Of a stretch of DNA of 64,000 nucleotides, positions 39,101 to 51,906 are shown piece by piece. Numbering within the stretch: the stretch's first letter is position 1; each line of letters begins with the position of its first letter. The position numbers were made by a program, and so were the translations under genes. The DNA comes from Branchiostoma floridae (taxonomy: Eukaryota; Chordata; Leptocardii; Amphioxiformes; Branchiostomatidae): the NCBI RefSeq assembly GCF_000003815.2, contig NC_049994.1:10432538-10496537 (forward strand), written 5' to 3'. A model generated the notes under the pieces. It did not search any database and had not been told where the DNA came from. It saw only the letters and a list, made by a program, of their open reading frames with translations.

Positions 39101-39720
39101 AAACATGTGGTTTACACTTCAAACTAACTGTTTAGATTAGGCTAAAAAGGTAGAATGCCAAGGCACAATATGTATGTGACAAACTAGCCTTTTACATATG
39201 CTGCAGAATTATGCGTTATCGACCAACAACTTAAAGTAAAAACAGCAAATTTTCATCGGTTTATTCATATGTAATTTTCCCTTTTTTTGTTTCATTTTAT
39301 ACACCGTTTGATATCTTAAACAAAATGTAAAAGTTTGTCGATTTAGAAAACATCTTTCTATCCAGAAACAAACTATAGGAATTGTTAATAGTTGTGTTGA
39401 CATCTGCCCCCATTTTTAAGTCATATATCATGATCTGTAACCTTTGGTACTTTGACCTCATTGGGACATAAATGATTTTGAACATGATGACGATTACGAT
39501 AACAATCCATAACATTTCATAGTCAACGCACAGCGATTATAACATGACATATAATAATTACCTTACCATATGTTTAACTTTGTGATATATCAAATTTATA
39601 ACAGCCTTTAAGCAAAGATAAACAAATCTAGTACAGTACTATGTCATCTGTATTGTTTAAATACTTGTTCGAAAGTCACTACACACACATAAATTATAAG
39701 GTACATAAACTAATACTACT

Positions 39721-39935
39721 CACGTTATACCTTATGATTACTCATTGCACAGTCTATTAGTAAAGATACCTACTATTTCACAGTCCCAACGGTAGTGAAT
39801 ACATGATTATTATACAGAATTCTAATACACGCAAATCTTTTGGTACATATAACAAAATTTTCTTATGGTAACGCTAAACCTTATTACCACTCATTGCACA
39901 GTGTATTAGTATAGATGCCTAACTTGTACAGTGAG
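39721..39935. repeat. Diverged direct duplication
   Basis: ACTCATTGCACAGTCTATTA (about 39740-39759) and the rest of copy 1 (about 39721-39785) recur at 39870-39935 with scattered substitutions; the best-matched part is about 35 bp. The copies are about 150 bp apart in the same orientation. An old local duplication. Confidence 0.65.
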
Positions 39936-40242
39936 TCCCTAGTTCTTACTAGATTTATAGTGTTTACAAATTAATACCTAGATTTCGAACTTTTCTGTTT
40001 CAGCACACAGAAAAAAATACACTTTTATGTAGGCAGAAAAATCCCAAACAAACTTGGGTAAACGCGCTTTTGGGTTAGTAGGTAATCCAAGTATACATAG
40101 GGAGTAATGAAATGATATATTAAAAAAGACTAACTTCTTTCCTTAGTTTCTGTACCAATAATCTAGATCTAAGAATTATAAAGAATATTGGTAAAAGTCA
40201 TTATATATTGTCGCTGTAACATCTGTCATGATTATTCATACT

Positions 40243-40278
<36 letters not shown>

Positions 40279-40388
40279 CTGGTGTATTTTGCAGCCAGTA
40301 GGTACCCAAAGTATGAGTAATGAGGCTGTTTAACGTGGTCGAGGCACCTCCTCGAGCACGGGACCCCCGTTTTACGTCCCTCCCGGAA
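40243..40388 (-). mobile_element. Retroelement 3' end with (ATT)n tail, copy 2 (inverted)
   Basis: Reverse-complement relative of 2188-2320: an (AAT)n run at 40244-40279, then the body, ending TTTTACGTCCCTCCCGGAA at 40388. The high identity between copies supports one family inserted twice in opposite orientations 38 kb apart. It is 5'-truncated and codes for nothing. Confidence 0.72.
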
Positions 40389-41240
40389 TAAAGGTCACAG
40401 AGTTGTCATCCTTTGGTAATTCTTATCTTCCTAAAGTCATCAAACTTTTGACGTACTGAACATTTCACATTCTCTCATTTCGTGTGGGCTGAGATGAGCC
40501 GAGAAAAAAAGGCAAAATTTTGCTGCGTCGAATACACAACCCTGGAAGAAAAAACTTTTTTTCTGAATCTTTTCTCTCTATTGATTACTGCTCCTATTCA
40601 TAATGACACTCAATCGTAGTTATCCTTCTCAAAAGTCAAGTCAAAATGACACCAAGATATAATAGTCGTGTCCAAGAAAAAAAAAAGCTTACTGACAGAG
40701 ATTCTGATTGAAAATAACAATAGTCATTTCTCATTTTGTACATAGGTGAGTACAGTACCTAAGCTATTGATCACTTCCACATAATCGAAGCCCCCCTTTC
40801 ATATTTGTAGTGATAGGCTTGGATGACATTTGCAAGCTAATCAGTTCTATCTCCTTTTCGGTGCATCTTTACTCCAAACGTACAGATAGTTTAGACACGT
40901 TCTTTTGAGTCGATAGGATGGGAGAGAACTTAGGAAAAGGATAAGATTCTTTCACATAATCCTCCTATCTCACTCCTCACTTTGTACATTCAGCACGAGA
41001 TAGATTTCCCCTTTACGTCCCATTTCTAAAAGCACGAGATAATGACGGGTTTACCAAGAATTGCGCGAACAAAAAACATTGAGGGAGTACAGATAGCGTA
41101 GCTGGCCTCCGCGAGATAGTGTATTATTTGGGTAAATGAAACGTATCAAGCCTGGAAAGAATTGTGGCTGACCATTTCCACCGAAGCCTATTTACTGTGG
41201 CATCTCCAGAGCAGTAAAAATGGCGCCCGGATACTTGAGA

Positions 41241-41253
41241 AGGTCAGGGGTCA
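41241..41253 (+). promoter_or_regulatory. DR1 nuclear-receptor site
   Basis: AGGTCA-G-GGGTCA is a perfect direct repeat with one spacer base, the DR1 type bound by RXR, COUP-TF or HNF4 class receptors. A second half-site pair GGGTCAAAGTCA is at about 41647. The local block 41.1-41.4 kb is more GC-rich than its flanks. Binding is inferred. Confidence 0.35.
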
Positions 41254-42929
41254 CTCATCTGCCCCGCTAGAGCTTGTATCTTATCGACCCCGTATTGTTA
41301 GCTTGATACTTTGTGGCCGTAAAGAAGACATAAAGCGATTCTACAAATTCTGGAACCAAATCTCACCGAATGGTTCCTACGGCGAGAGTTTTCGTTGGTG
41401 CTTTAGGTGATATTGCTTTGTTCGGAGCGGTTTTCTTCGAATAAGGGTTGTGATAAAATATCGTAAAATCCTCGAATTCCCACTCGATATCGACCGCAAC
41501 TAATGCCACATTGAGCCTCTTATGAAAGTGGACTGGAAAGAAAAAAGACGACTTTGAAAAAAAAATCAGATAGTATTTCCTGGGGGTGTTTCGTCATGTC
41601 GTCTGTGGTCTAAGCCAATGGCAAATGGGGTCTGAGATTGAATCAAGGGTCAAAGTCAGAAGAGATTAGTCTCGTCTCTTTCACATGTCACTTGCGCCAT
41701 TCTGAGTCCAGCTTCAGTACAGTGGTCCCCATTTGTAACCGCGCTATCGCAAAATCCTGCAAATAGCAAGGAAGCGATAAGGTTTCTCTAGACAACTTCC
41801 TCTGTAGACTTGAAACTACTGCTTCAAAACTGTTGATTTGACTTTTTTCTTCAAAATCTAGCCATTTGACAAACAAGTTTGGTCAAACTTCAACTCTCAA
41901 AAGAACTGAATCATTTCTTTAAAGAAAAGTTATTTATTGAGATTGATGAATTGCTACAAAGCTAAAAACTGTTTTTCAGCTTTAAAAATATCACATTGAC
42001 CAAGACGAAAACCAACAATGTTTTGCTTATAACAATTGCCTTTAAATCAAAACAAACTCCGTGGAAACAAACACTTTTCAGTAAATGAAAGGAATCAAAT
42101 TTAAATAGCAACTTGGTTCGAATAATTCAAAAAGCTTCTTCACATTACAAATAATCATTTCCACTTTTAATTCTGTTTTCCTATAAATAAGTCTTTTGCC
42201 ATCATTTCTTTGTAAGTAATCAATTACACAACTGTTATCTAAATGACCAAACTCTTGAACAAAAACCGCACAATGAGCTATATTTGATGTTGCATTCGAC
42301 AACTGTATCTAAAGTTTAACATCGTAACATTCGTTTGATCATCAATATAACTTGATTCATTCAAAACACGGAAAATGAGTCGTCATACTCTAAATTTGTC
42401 AACATCATTTGTTGACAAACAGTTTATGGAGCGACACCACAAAACAACATGGCGTTTCTCGGTGACAGTTTTAACACTTCTGAAATAACACCTTCACAAA
42501 TCCGACTAGACAAGTGTGTAATTCAGGACGAAACGCGTAAACGTCGCCCTCATAGTGGCTAATTTGCACCCCACAACACGACACCCTTTTGGGTGATCCG
42601 ACCTCACGTAGACAAGCATTAAAGTATCACGTTTCAGTCCTTTGGAAAAAACTACACGTCATGACATCTTTAATCAAGCTGTATGTGTGTTAAACTTTGT
42701 TGGTGGGGTGTTGACGTGTTGTAAAGTTTTAATTTCGGAGTTAGGATTGCAGCGGTGTGGCCGCTATCTCGCGCTCGCGACAAGGAAAGCCATTCGCCAC
42801 CTCAGGAACCGATCTAACTTCAACACATCTAATGCTGAAAATGGAGATACATCCCTGGCGCAATCGAGTGTTGAGAACTGGTCGCGTCCGGAGAAGACGC
42901 ATGTATTCCTGGTATCAAACAAATAGAAA

Positions 42930-43700
42930 ATCTAATATCATGGGCGGGTGTAATGGTGGACAACAAGCGGCCGTTTCGCCAAATGGGCGGCGAGTTGCGC
43001 GTTGCATCCCGAATGAATGACAGGCGCGTTATGTCAGTTATTCATTGATGAGAAATCAATTGAACCCGCCATTACAGGGCCGCTCGCTGGAATCTATCAC
43101 CCTGGATCTCCTACTTAGCCTGGACGTGTTTTCATAGCGACATTTAGAAGACAAACGCAGTACAAAAGGCCACGTTATGATATGTATGTGGGATCAAATG
43201 GAATGGATGACGCGACGACACGCAGTTTGTCCAATCAGCCACAGGGTTTGATGGCTAGCCCGGGGTAGGCCTTAAGTATTCGCGTGGCCCGCGTCTTAAC
43301 TGTCTTTCGGGATTTGAACAGGCGAGCATTTTCTGCGGGCGATCGCGACCCATCTCCAATTTATCATGACTCCTTTCCATAATGACTTCCGCCGATCGTG
43401 AACTTCGCTTGAACCCGCTGCAGCCCGGCCGTAGAGAGATGGGAGGCACGGGTCGCTGATTAAATTGCGTTTTGTGCCAATCGCAGCACGACGTTTATTT
43501 TAGAGTCTTTGGGAAAGAAAAGCCGGCGCGCGATCCAAGCCTGGACTAAAGGTTACAGACACAGTGGCACAGAAGGGGAGAGAAGTTGAGCCGCCAGCAG
43601 TACCCTCCAACCCGGAGCCAGCTTTCAGCGTGAGTCAGGTGCGTTTTTTGTTTGGTGTCTCTCTGTCAGTCTCTACGGGACCACTTCCACCTTGCAGTTC
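42930..43700 (+). promoter_or_regulatory. CpG-rich region upstream of Hox7 with Meis/Pbx-like sites
   Basis: Strongly CpG-rich compared with neighbours and free of a supported gene. It holds TGACAG (43018-43023) facing TGTCA (43032-43036), an inverted Meis-type pair 8 bp apart, followed by TTCATTGATGAG and AATCAATTGA Pbx/Hox-like cores. Further CCAAT (about 43230 and 43478) and GTTTATTTTAG (43493) motifs occur. A possible donor CAGCGTGAGT near 43630 could end a non-coding exon. It is a good candidate Hox7 enhancer or distal promoter. Confidence 0.45.
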
Positions 43701-44196
43701 CAGTTACACGATCTATGTGGCGTTGTGCCCTTTCTCGTAGGAGCAAATATCAAGGGGGGACCAACCAGCCTTCGCCCATCTCCTGTTATCACTCCTGTCA
43801 AATTTGAACAAATTAACTTGGTGGGATCAAACTAGTCTTGGGAGCGTTTTTCTTCTCTTAGCTCTCGCTCGGGGGCAAGGTTTTAAGCACACAAGTGTCT
43901 CCCTCCTTGCGGGGTCTTGATAATAGGTATTTCAAATTTATTTTCTATAGAATAACACTGGGGGCAATGCTTAATAGCTTCGTAGTCTAGGCTCCATGGA
44001 GATGCTTTTGTAGCGTACAACAGAAGGTGAGAATGCTCGTCCTCGGGGTTAAAACGACCAATCGTCGCCATGTATCATACCGACTCATCCCCGCCATTTG
44101 GAGCGTGTGACAGGGTCGCGACAAATCCCCCATTGGTTTAAACAAATGAGGATACCCTCGCTGTTCCATATACATGACGCTACGCCGTCAGTAGAC

Positions 44197-44204
44197 TATT
44201 TAAA
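44197..44204 (+). promoter_or_regulatory. TATA box, probable Hox7 promoter
   Basis: CTATTTAAAAACCGCC is a TATA-type element about 30 bp upstream of a proposed start at about 44228. It is followed by a splice donor 180 bp on, and lies in a GC-rich setting 776 bp upstream of the Hox7 start codon. Confidence 0.45.
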
Positions 44205-44227
44205 AACCGCCTCCGTCGCCTTTTCGT

Positions 44228-44377
44228 CGCAGGTGGTATTAGACCTCCGTGTTCAACTTGCCTGGTCCAGACGGAAGCAGGAGTCAGGACCTACCGGAGA
44301 CCCCTGCCTACCACCCGCCGACCTCTCCTCAACCTACCCCGACGGCACACAGACCACCCTCTCTCCACCCGCACTAG
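44228..44377 (+). other. Candidate Hox7 5' UTR exon
   Basis: The segment is C-rich and ends at ACTAG|GTAGGC, a usable donor (44377/44378). The next good acceptor, CGCTGTTTCACAG (ending 44834), would join it to 44835-45435, which contains the Hox7 start codon. The intron would be 457 bp. A frame is open through the segment, but it shows no conserved domain and is not joined in frame to a Hox start. It is therefore read as untranslated leader. Confidence 0.4.
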
Positions 44378-44834
44378 GTAGGCTACTTTTTCTTTTCTTT
44401 CTTTTCTTCACTAGAAAGCTTTTTACGGCATGTTGCTCTGCTCTTTTGGCCTTTCGCCTGACTGGAGATTTTACGCCAGGTTGCGGTTTGGGTGACTTTC
44501 CGTTTATTGTTACTTAACGGCCTTGCGTACATAGCGAACCTGTTACTCCAGACTATACGGGGACGTAAAAGCCACTCCAGCTGGGTTTTATATTGATGTG
44601 CCGTTGTGCTTGTTCAAGTCTAGTAAGTACAATGTTCAACGCTTTATGGCATAATTACCCATAAAATGCCGCTTTATTCCGGGTCTTTGTTTTAAACAGC
44701 GTTCTGGGAGGTAACCGAGTAAACGGTAGATTTCACTATAAAATATCATAATGCCATCACTTTCGGTAATTATGAGGCTTGGTGACCCGCAAAGGTTGAT
44801 GAAACACAAATAAATTTCCGTCGCTGTTTCACAG
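44378..44834 (+). other. Proposed Hox7 5' UTR intron
   Basis: Follows from the donor at 44378 and the acceptor ending at 44834. No coding content is seen. If wrong, this is simply proximal promoter. Confidence 0.35.
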
Positions 44835-44972
44835 ATCGGAGCGGGCTTGCGGTTGGTGGAAGGAAGAAGTCACGTGGGGGATTTGAATGCCATAATTGGA
44901 AGTGTGGATCACCCCAAGTTGCTGTAACTATTCATCACTACCTCTAGGGACAAGCCGACCACAAATCACCCG

Positions 44973-47019
<2,047 letters not shown>

Positions 47020-47389
47020 AGAGAAATTTCACTGCTAAATTGCGGACGTTAATATTCTGTATGTAAATGTCTATTGTGCCGTGAGAAAAACAGGAAAATA
47101 TTGTACTTCACGGACTTATATACCTCAGTGTTTATGTTCGTTTGTTTTTGTTAGGGATGTCGTTCCCTATAGATGGAAATATTGTTGATGTACAAATGTA
47201 GGGGTATTATATGTTGCTTGCATCGCCTGCCCTAGTTTTGAGGCGAGTGACAGAGGGAGGGGGGGAATACATTACGTGCAGTGACATGATCTGTCAACTC
47301 CCTGTAGAGTTATGAATAATATACAGCTAGACAGGGCTTTTTGTAGTGCTACCGGCACACAGGTACCGTCAGGCGATCTGACCTGGTTT

Positions 47390-47441
47390 TGATTGTGATT
47401 AATGCCTCGGTCTATAAATCGTCCATGTCGGTTGTCAATCA
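47390..47441 (+). promoter_or_regulatory. Pbx/Hox/Meis motif cluster downstream of Hox7
   Basis: TGATTG directly followed by TGATTAAT (47390-47403), then CTATAAATC (about 47411), then TGTCAATCA (47433-47441). The last is the reverse of TGATTGACA, the canonical Pbx-Meis composite. All fall within 52 bp about 370 bp after the Hox7 stop. It is a plausible Hox auto- or cross-regulatory element. Confidence 0.45.
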
Positions 47442-50400
47442 AAAGAAAAAAAAATGGCGCTACCAAAAACGCGAAGATCGCCCCGCGTTCGACCCCGCGC
47501 CAAAACCGGCCGTGATTGCCCTGGTCTTATTTCTGTCACGTTCCAACGGCAGGGATTTTGTGTTGACTGTGTAGTAGCTTGTCTAGTTAGGCAATCTTGG
47601 TTCCAACCGCTCTTTTGCCCAGCGCATTGATTTCTTCGGACGAAGAGAGGTCGGTCGCCCTCAAATCCCAGATAAAGTGACGTGCCAAAACCTTACACTA
47701 TATCGACGCGCCTGAAAAAAAGAAGTCCCTCCTATTTTTACTTGCCTAGGGTATTAGGAAAATGCTATTACACGTAGAATCTACAGTCAATGCTGTAAAA
47801 AAAACTAGACCTATACAGACGTAATAACGACAGATTGAATCTTTACGGCAAAATGCTTGTTTTATGGTTGTTAGGTGACCTTTGGGCCATGCCCTAGACT
47901 CTCCCACAATATCAAGTGACTTACGTCAAAGCGTAACGTAAACATGTGTGTGGCATTGCGCTAAGTATTAACTTCTTGACTTCTCTGACCTTCGGGGCCA
48001 CCTTGTTACTTGCCTAGTTTGGCCGGCCGCAATAATGAGAAAAAACCTTGCGTAATAAGACCAAGCCTCTGATTGGTAGTGGTGAACCGATAACGTCTTT
48101 AACATCCAATCTGTATTCCTCTAACTTCAATTAACGTCGTGCACAAAATTTGGCAATGTCCGCAAAACTCTTTCTCATGTAGGCGTAGACGCCATGTTGT
48201 GTTAGTTGTTATATCTATATTTTTCAATGGTTACAGCGGTACAACGTTACAACAACCTGTTTTACACCATCCGTGTGTGTTGTACTGTGGAGAAGTAGCA
48301 TTGCCAATGTATAGAGATGTACACGCCAGATTTCTTTACCGCCTTGGAGGCAAATTAACTGAGAAAGAACAAGCCCAACGGCCATGCCCTAATGTCAGCT
48401 CCTGTGTATTGGAATGTCTGTCCGGCTTACGCCGCAAAGATCTTCATCAAGATTGTACTTAGCAGATTTGAATCTCATAGCTGCCCCCCTAATTTCGCCC
48501 GGAGAAACAGTTTCCAATCGTTGGAATGCCTCACACTTGCTCTCACACCTTTTGCAACACTGTAATTTCTAAACTACATACTGTTGTAGCATGTAGAAAA
48601 ATTAACATAGACATTTTTTAAAGATATTGTAGTTGCGACATAAACTTTGAAATTGTGCAACGTGCTTGAACACTTTTCGTTACTATGATAGGAAAGCAAT
48701 GAAGGATGTACATTTTTTTATCATTGTAAACATATCTGTTACATACTGTCGTCCAACATATCGTAATAGTCTTCATCCAAAACACTGTTATACAGTACTG
48801 TAGTCTTGTTTCTTCTTGCTAGAATCACTGAAGTGTATAGTAAGATGTGAAAATGAAGCATATAGTAAGGAGGGACTCTGAATATTATCATGAACGCCCA
48901 GATCCAGTGTCAAAAGTGTATGAAATAAATGAAGTGCGAATGTGCGTCAAATTTGTATTCGTTTGTGGCCTTAATTCGACTGAGTTGATTGGTAGGAGAA
49001 ATTAGGTAAAAGTCTCCTTGTAGATTACTTTCTTGGAGGTCTGATTCATGATTCAATGTGCAACCAAAGTCCCCGCGGGGCTATAAACACTTGGTGCATG
49101 TAAACTCTCACCGACATGTTTTTGGGGTAAGGATAGCTGTATGTTCAACTCCCATGCTGCCATGCGATAGTAAACATGGCCGCCACACCAAAACAAAAAC
49201 ATCTCTGGTTGGCTAGTAATTCCTGTACACGTAAATCTGACTTTTCCTTCCTTACCACAACACCGTTAATAACGGTTTCGCATTTAAAAACAGTTTGAAT
49301 CCACCGGTATGAGAAACACGCGTGGCCAGCCATCAAGCACACTTCATCAACTTTATATTCTTTTACTGCTTTAATTTGACTCTCTTGATTGGTTAAGAAT
49401 GGGAGCGTAGACAGCATACAAATTGCTGGTGTGCCAGAGAAGTAAATTTATAGACCAATGTACATCTATGGTCCCCCTACACCAATAAACAGCTTTGCGA
49501 ACAAGTAGATCTCCGACATAGGTGCCATAGTGGGGCACGGTATCGCTAGCTTCATCTCCCAGGATGCTATTCGGCAGGAAATATGGCCGCTCGCCCAAAA
49601 CACCGAACAGTGGGAGGAGAAGTTCTCTGGGATCATATTTTAGTGTTTTATGATCAATCACTGAACCACATACACAGCTGCCACGTGGTGGTTTATTGAG
49701 GCATAATATTGGATGTAATTGTAACACATCTTCCTAAACGTGAACCAAGTTAATTTTCTATATGATCATGAAAATTAATCTCCAAGCAGATCCTATGGTA
49801 GCAAAAGCTGGCAGAGGAGTGAAGCCGGGTTAGGAGTGTGTTTGGCTATCGGCAAATGTACACCTCTTGGCTGACTACACTCCTTGGCCAGTTTGGTACT
49901 ATTTTATGCCATTGTAAGATCTGCTTAGAGATTACATGAAAATAAACAGGTGGTTGGTTTGCACGCACTACTACGAATTTCTCTTCCATAGAAAATGGCT
50001 TTGTACATAGTTTCCCCATCAAAAGCACCAACTTCTTTTATCCAGAACTTTAATACACAAGTAACGTGCAACATTAGGTATTGAAATTATTGTTGTTTTA
50101 GTAAAGAAAGAAAGAAAGTTATTCTTCTAACGATGCGGTTTTCAATATGAGATTGCTTTTAAGCTTGTGCACAATTGACTTATAAAGAATACTAATAACG
50201 ATTTTAATTTGAGAATTGCTAAAACACTAAACAAAGGCCGTTTTTCTGACCGTGAACTTTGTCATATATTTTCCTGGGGAAAACAAAAGGCGACATTCTG
50301 ACCCTCGGAATTGTTTTGGAAGAGGGCCATGGGAAGAGTAGAGCTCGTTAAAGAAATCAACGTTCTACAACATAAGTTGTACCACAGCCAATATTTCTAC

Positions 50401-51768
50401 CACTGGTGATCGAGTAGAGTAGAGAAGAATCCCTTTGGTCAGGTAGGAAAGGCTGATTCCATTTTAGGCCGCTCTTCACTTTAATATCACAGATAGCTTC
50501 CCTGATAAAATATCTCTAGCTGCCTTTGGTCTTATATTTTCTTTCAACCTTTGTTAGTTTCCACGAACAGGTATACTGCTGTTACTCTCCAAGCAGAGGC
50601 TAGGTTTTGGCTTGGTTTGGACGAATTCTAGGCGTTTCATCGTTTTTTTCTATTTTGTCAGATGTTCTTGTCCAAGTCCAACAGCAAACCTAACCTCTAG
50701 TATCCTACTGTATGAACCAAACACTTTTATATTTAGCTTGATTACAAACTACACAAACTACACTCTGCTTTCTGCTTCCTCAATGTGTCTTTATTTCAAG
50801 ACTAACTCTTAGACGCTGTCCCAAGCCCTGCACCACTATAGTTTAAGATGTACAACTCGGAACCATTGTAACGTTAGAGAGTTAGTTCGTGTGGTAGTCC
50901 TGACCTGAAGTTCACCCCTTGGCGCTCACGTTGCAAGAATCGTTCACCGCTCCATCTGTTATTGAATGCGGGCTCATTTGCTTGCTATCCGACTATTAGG
51001 ATCTAGTTGCAAATGGCGTGTTCGCCAGACCAATATCTGTTCTCCTAACGTTTGGAAGATTGTGGTGCGACGAGTGAAGGCCATCACTTTGAGAATGGTT
51101 TAGGATAAGGGGAAATGGCACTTATTTTCGCCAATGCTATTTAGCATTTGACCTATAGGTTGGAACCAGGTGTGTTCACCAACTTCTTTACAGAAAAATA
51201 TTTCTAAAGTGTGCTTACCTCAAAGTTCTAATTTGTTCTAACACTCGCGCAGACTAATATACCTTAACGGAAATGAACCAGAAAGTTGGAGATTATCAGT
51301 GTACAGTTTTTAAATCCTGCTTTATTTCGTTTCTGGTACAACCCGCATATTTTGGTTTAGATGTATTGTTGGGTACATGTGCGTAGTTAACATTACCGCA
51401 AGGGTGTTTGGCAAATGGGTCGTTATATGTGCGACCGAGACGTTTGGAATTACACCTGTTAGTGTAATGCGTCGTGGTCTATTGACGATTGTTTCGACGC
51501 TTGTTCCGTATGTCCTACATTATTGTTTTTGTGGAAAGAACGTAAGCACTATTGGATGTCCCATCTCCCAAATCTCATCTATGTGTCCCAAAGTGAGAGA
51601 CACAACCTTGAAGGCATCCTTGCCCATCTGTCTCTAGACATGAGGTAGTTGGACCCGCATGAGCGAACACACTATATGTTTACATATTGCCTGTGGGATG
51701 GGCGAGATGTGCAACTGCCCCTCCTGAATACAAGTCCTGCCCTTGCTCTCAACCCTTGATATGTACAG

Positions 51769-51906
51769 TGTCCCAGGAATAACCTCATCATCTCTAATGA
51801 CCTGACATCAAATCTGCCGACCCTAACCAAAGGTGACAACGTTACGACCCTCTTATACCAGAACACACGGCCGTTGTCTACATTGAGCATTAGTGAGGTA
51901 ACGTAG
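51769..51906 (+). pseudogene. Possible decayed leucine-rich-repeat fragment
   Basis: A 45-codon frame beginning CPRNNLIISNDLTSNLPTLT and continuing KGDNVTTLLYQNTRPLSTLS resembles the N-terminal cap and first repeat of secreted leucine-rich-repeat proteins, which are very numerous in amphioxus. A Cys-rich stretch precedes it in another frame, suggesting a frameshift, and a stop ends it at 51906. No further repeats follow. Chance similarity is possible. Confidence 0.25.

Larger units (their letters stand above)
28056..44190. other. Hox8-Hox7 intergenic region
   Basis: No protein gene is supported in these 16 kb. It alternates AT-rich filler with several non-random blocks annotated separately: GC-rich islands, a minisatellite, pentamer arrays, a TATA box plus donor, a possible Penelope-like scrap, an inverted repeat, a diverged duplication and a retroelement end. 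AT-rich filler without visible structure covers about 28.1-29.6, 30.7-32.8, 37.0-39.7 and 41.5-42.5 kb. Confidence 0.6.

Noticed and set aside
40395-40412. AGGTCA-CAGAG-TTGTCA as a DR5 retinoic acid response element
   Set aside because: The second half-site has two mismatches to the consensus; too weak to call.
51640-51662. TGAGGTAGTTGG, resembling let-7
   Set aside because: Matches only the first nine or so bases and no complementary arm lies nearby.
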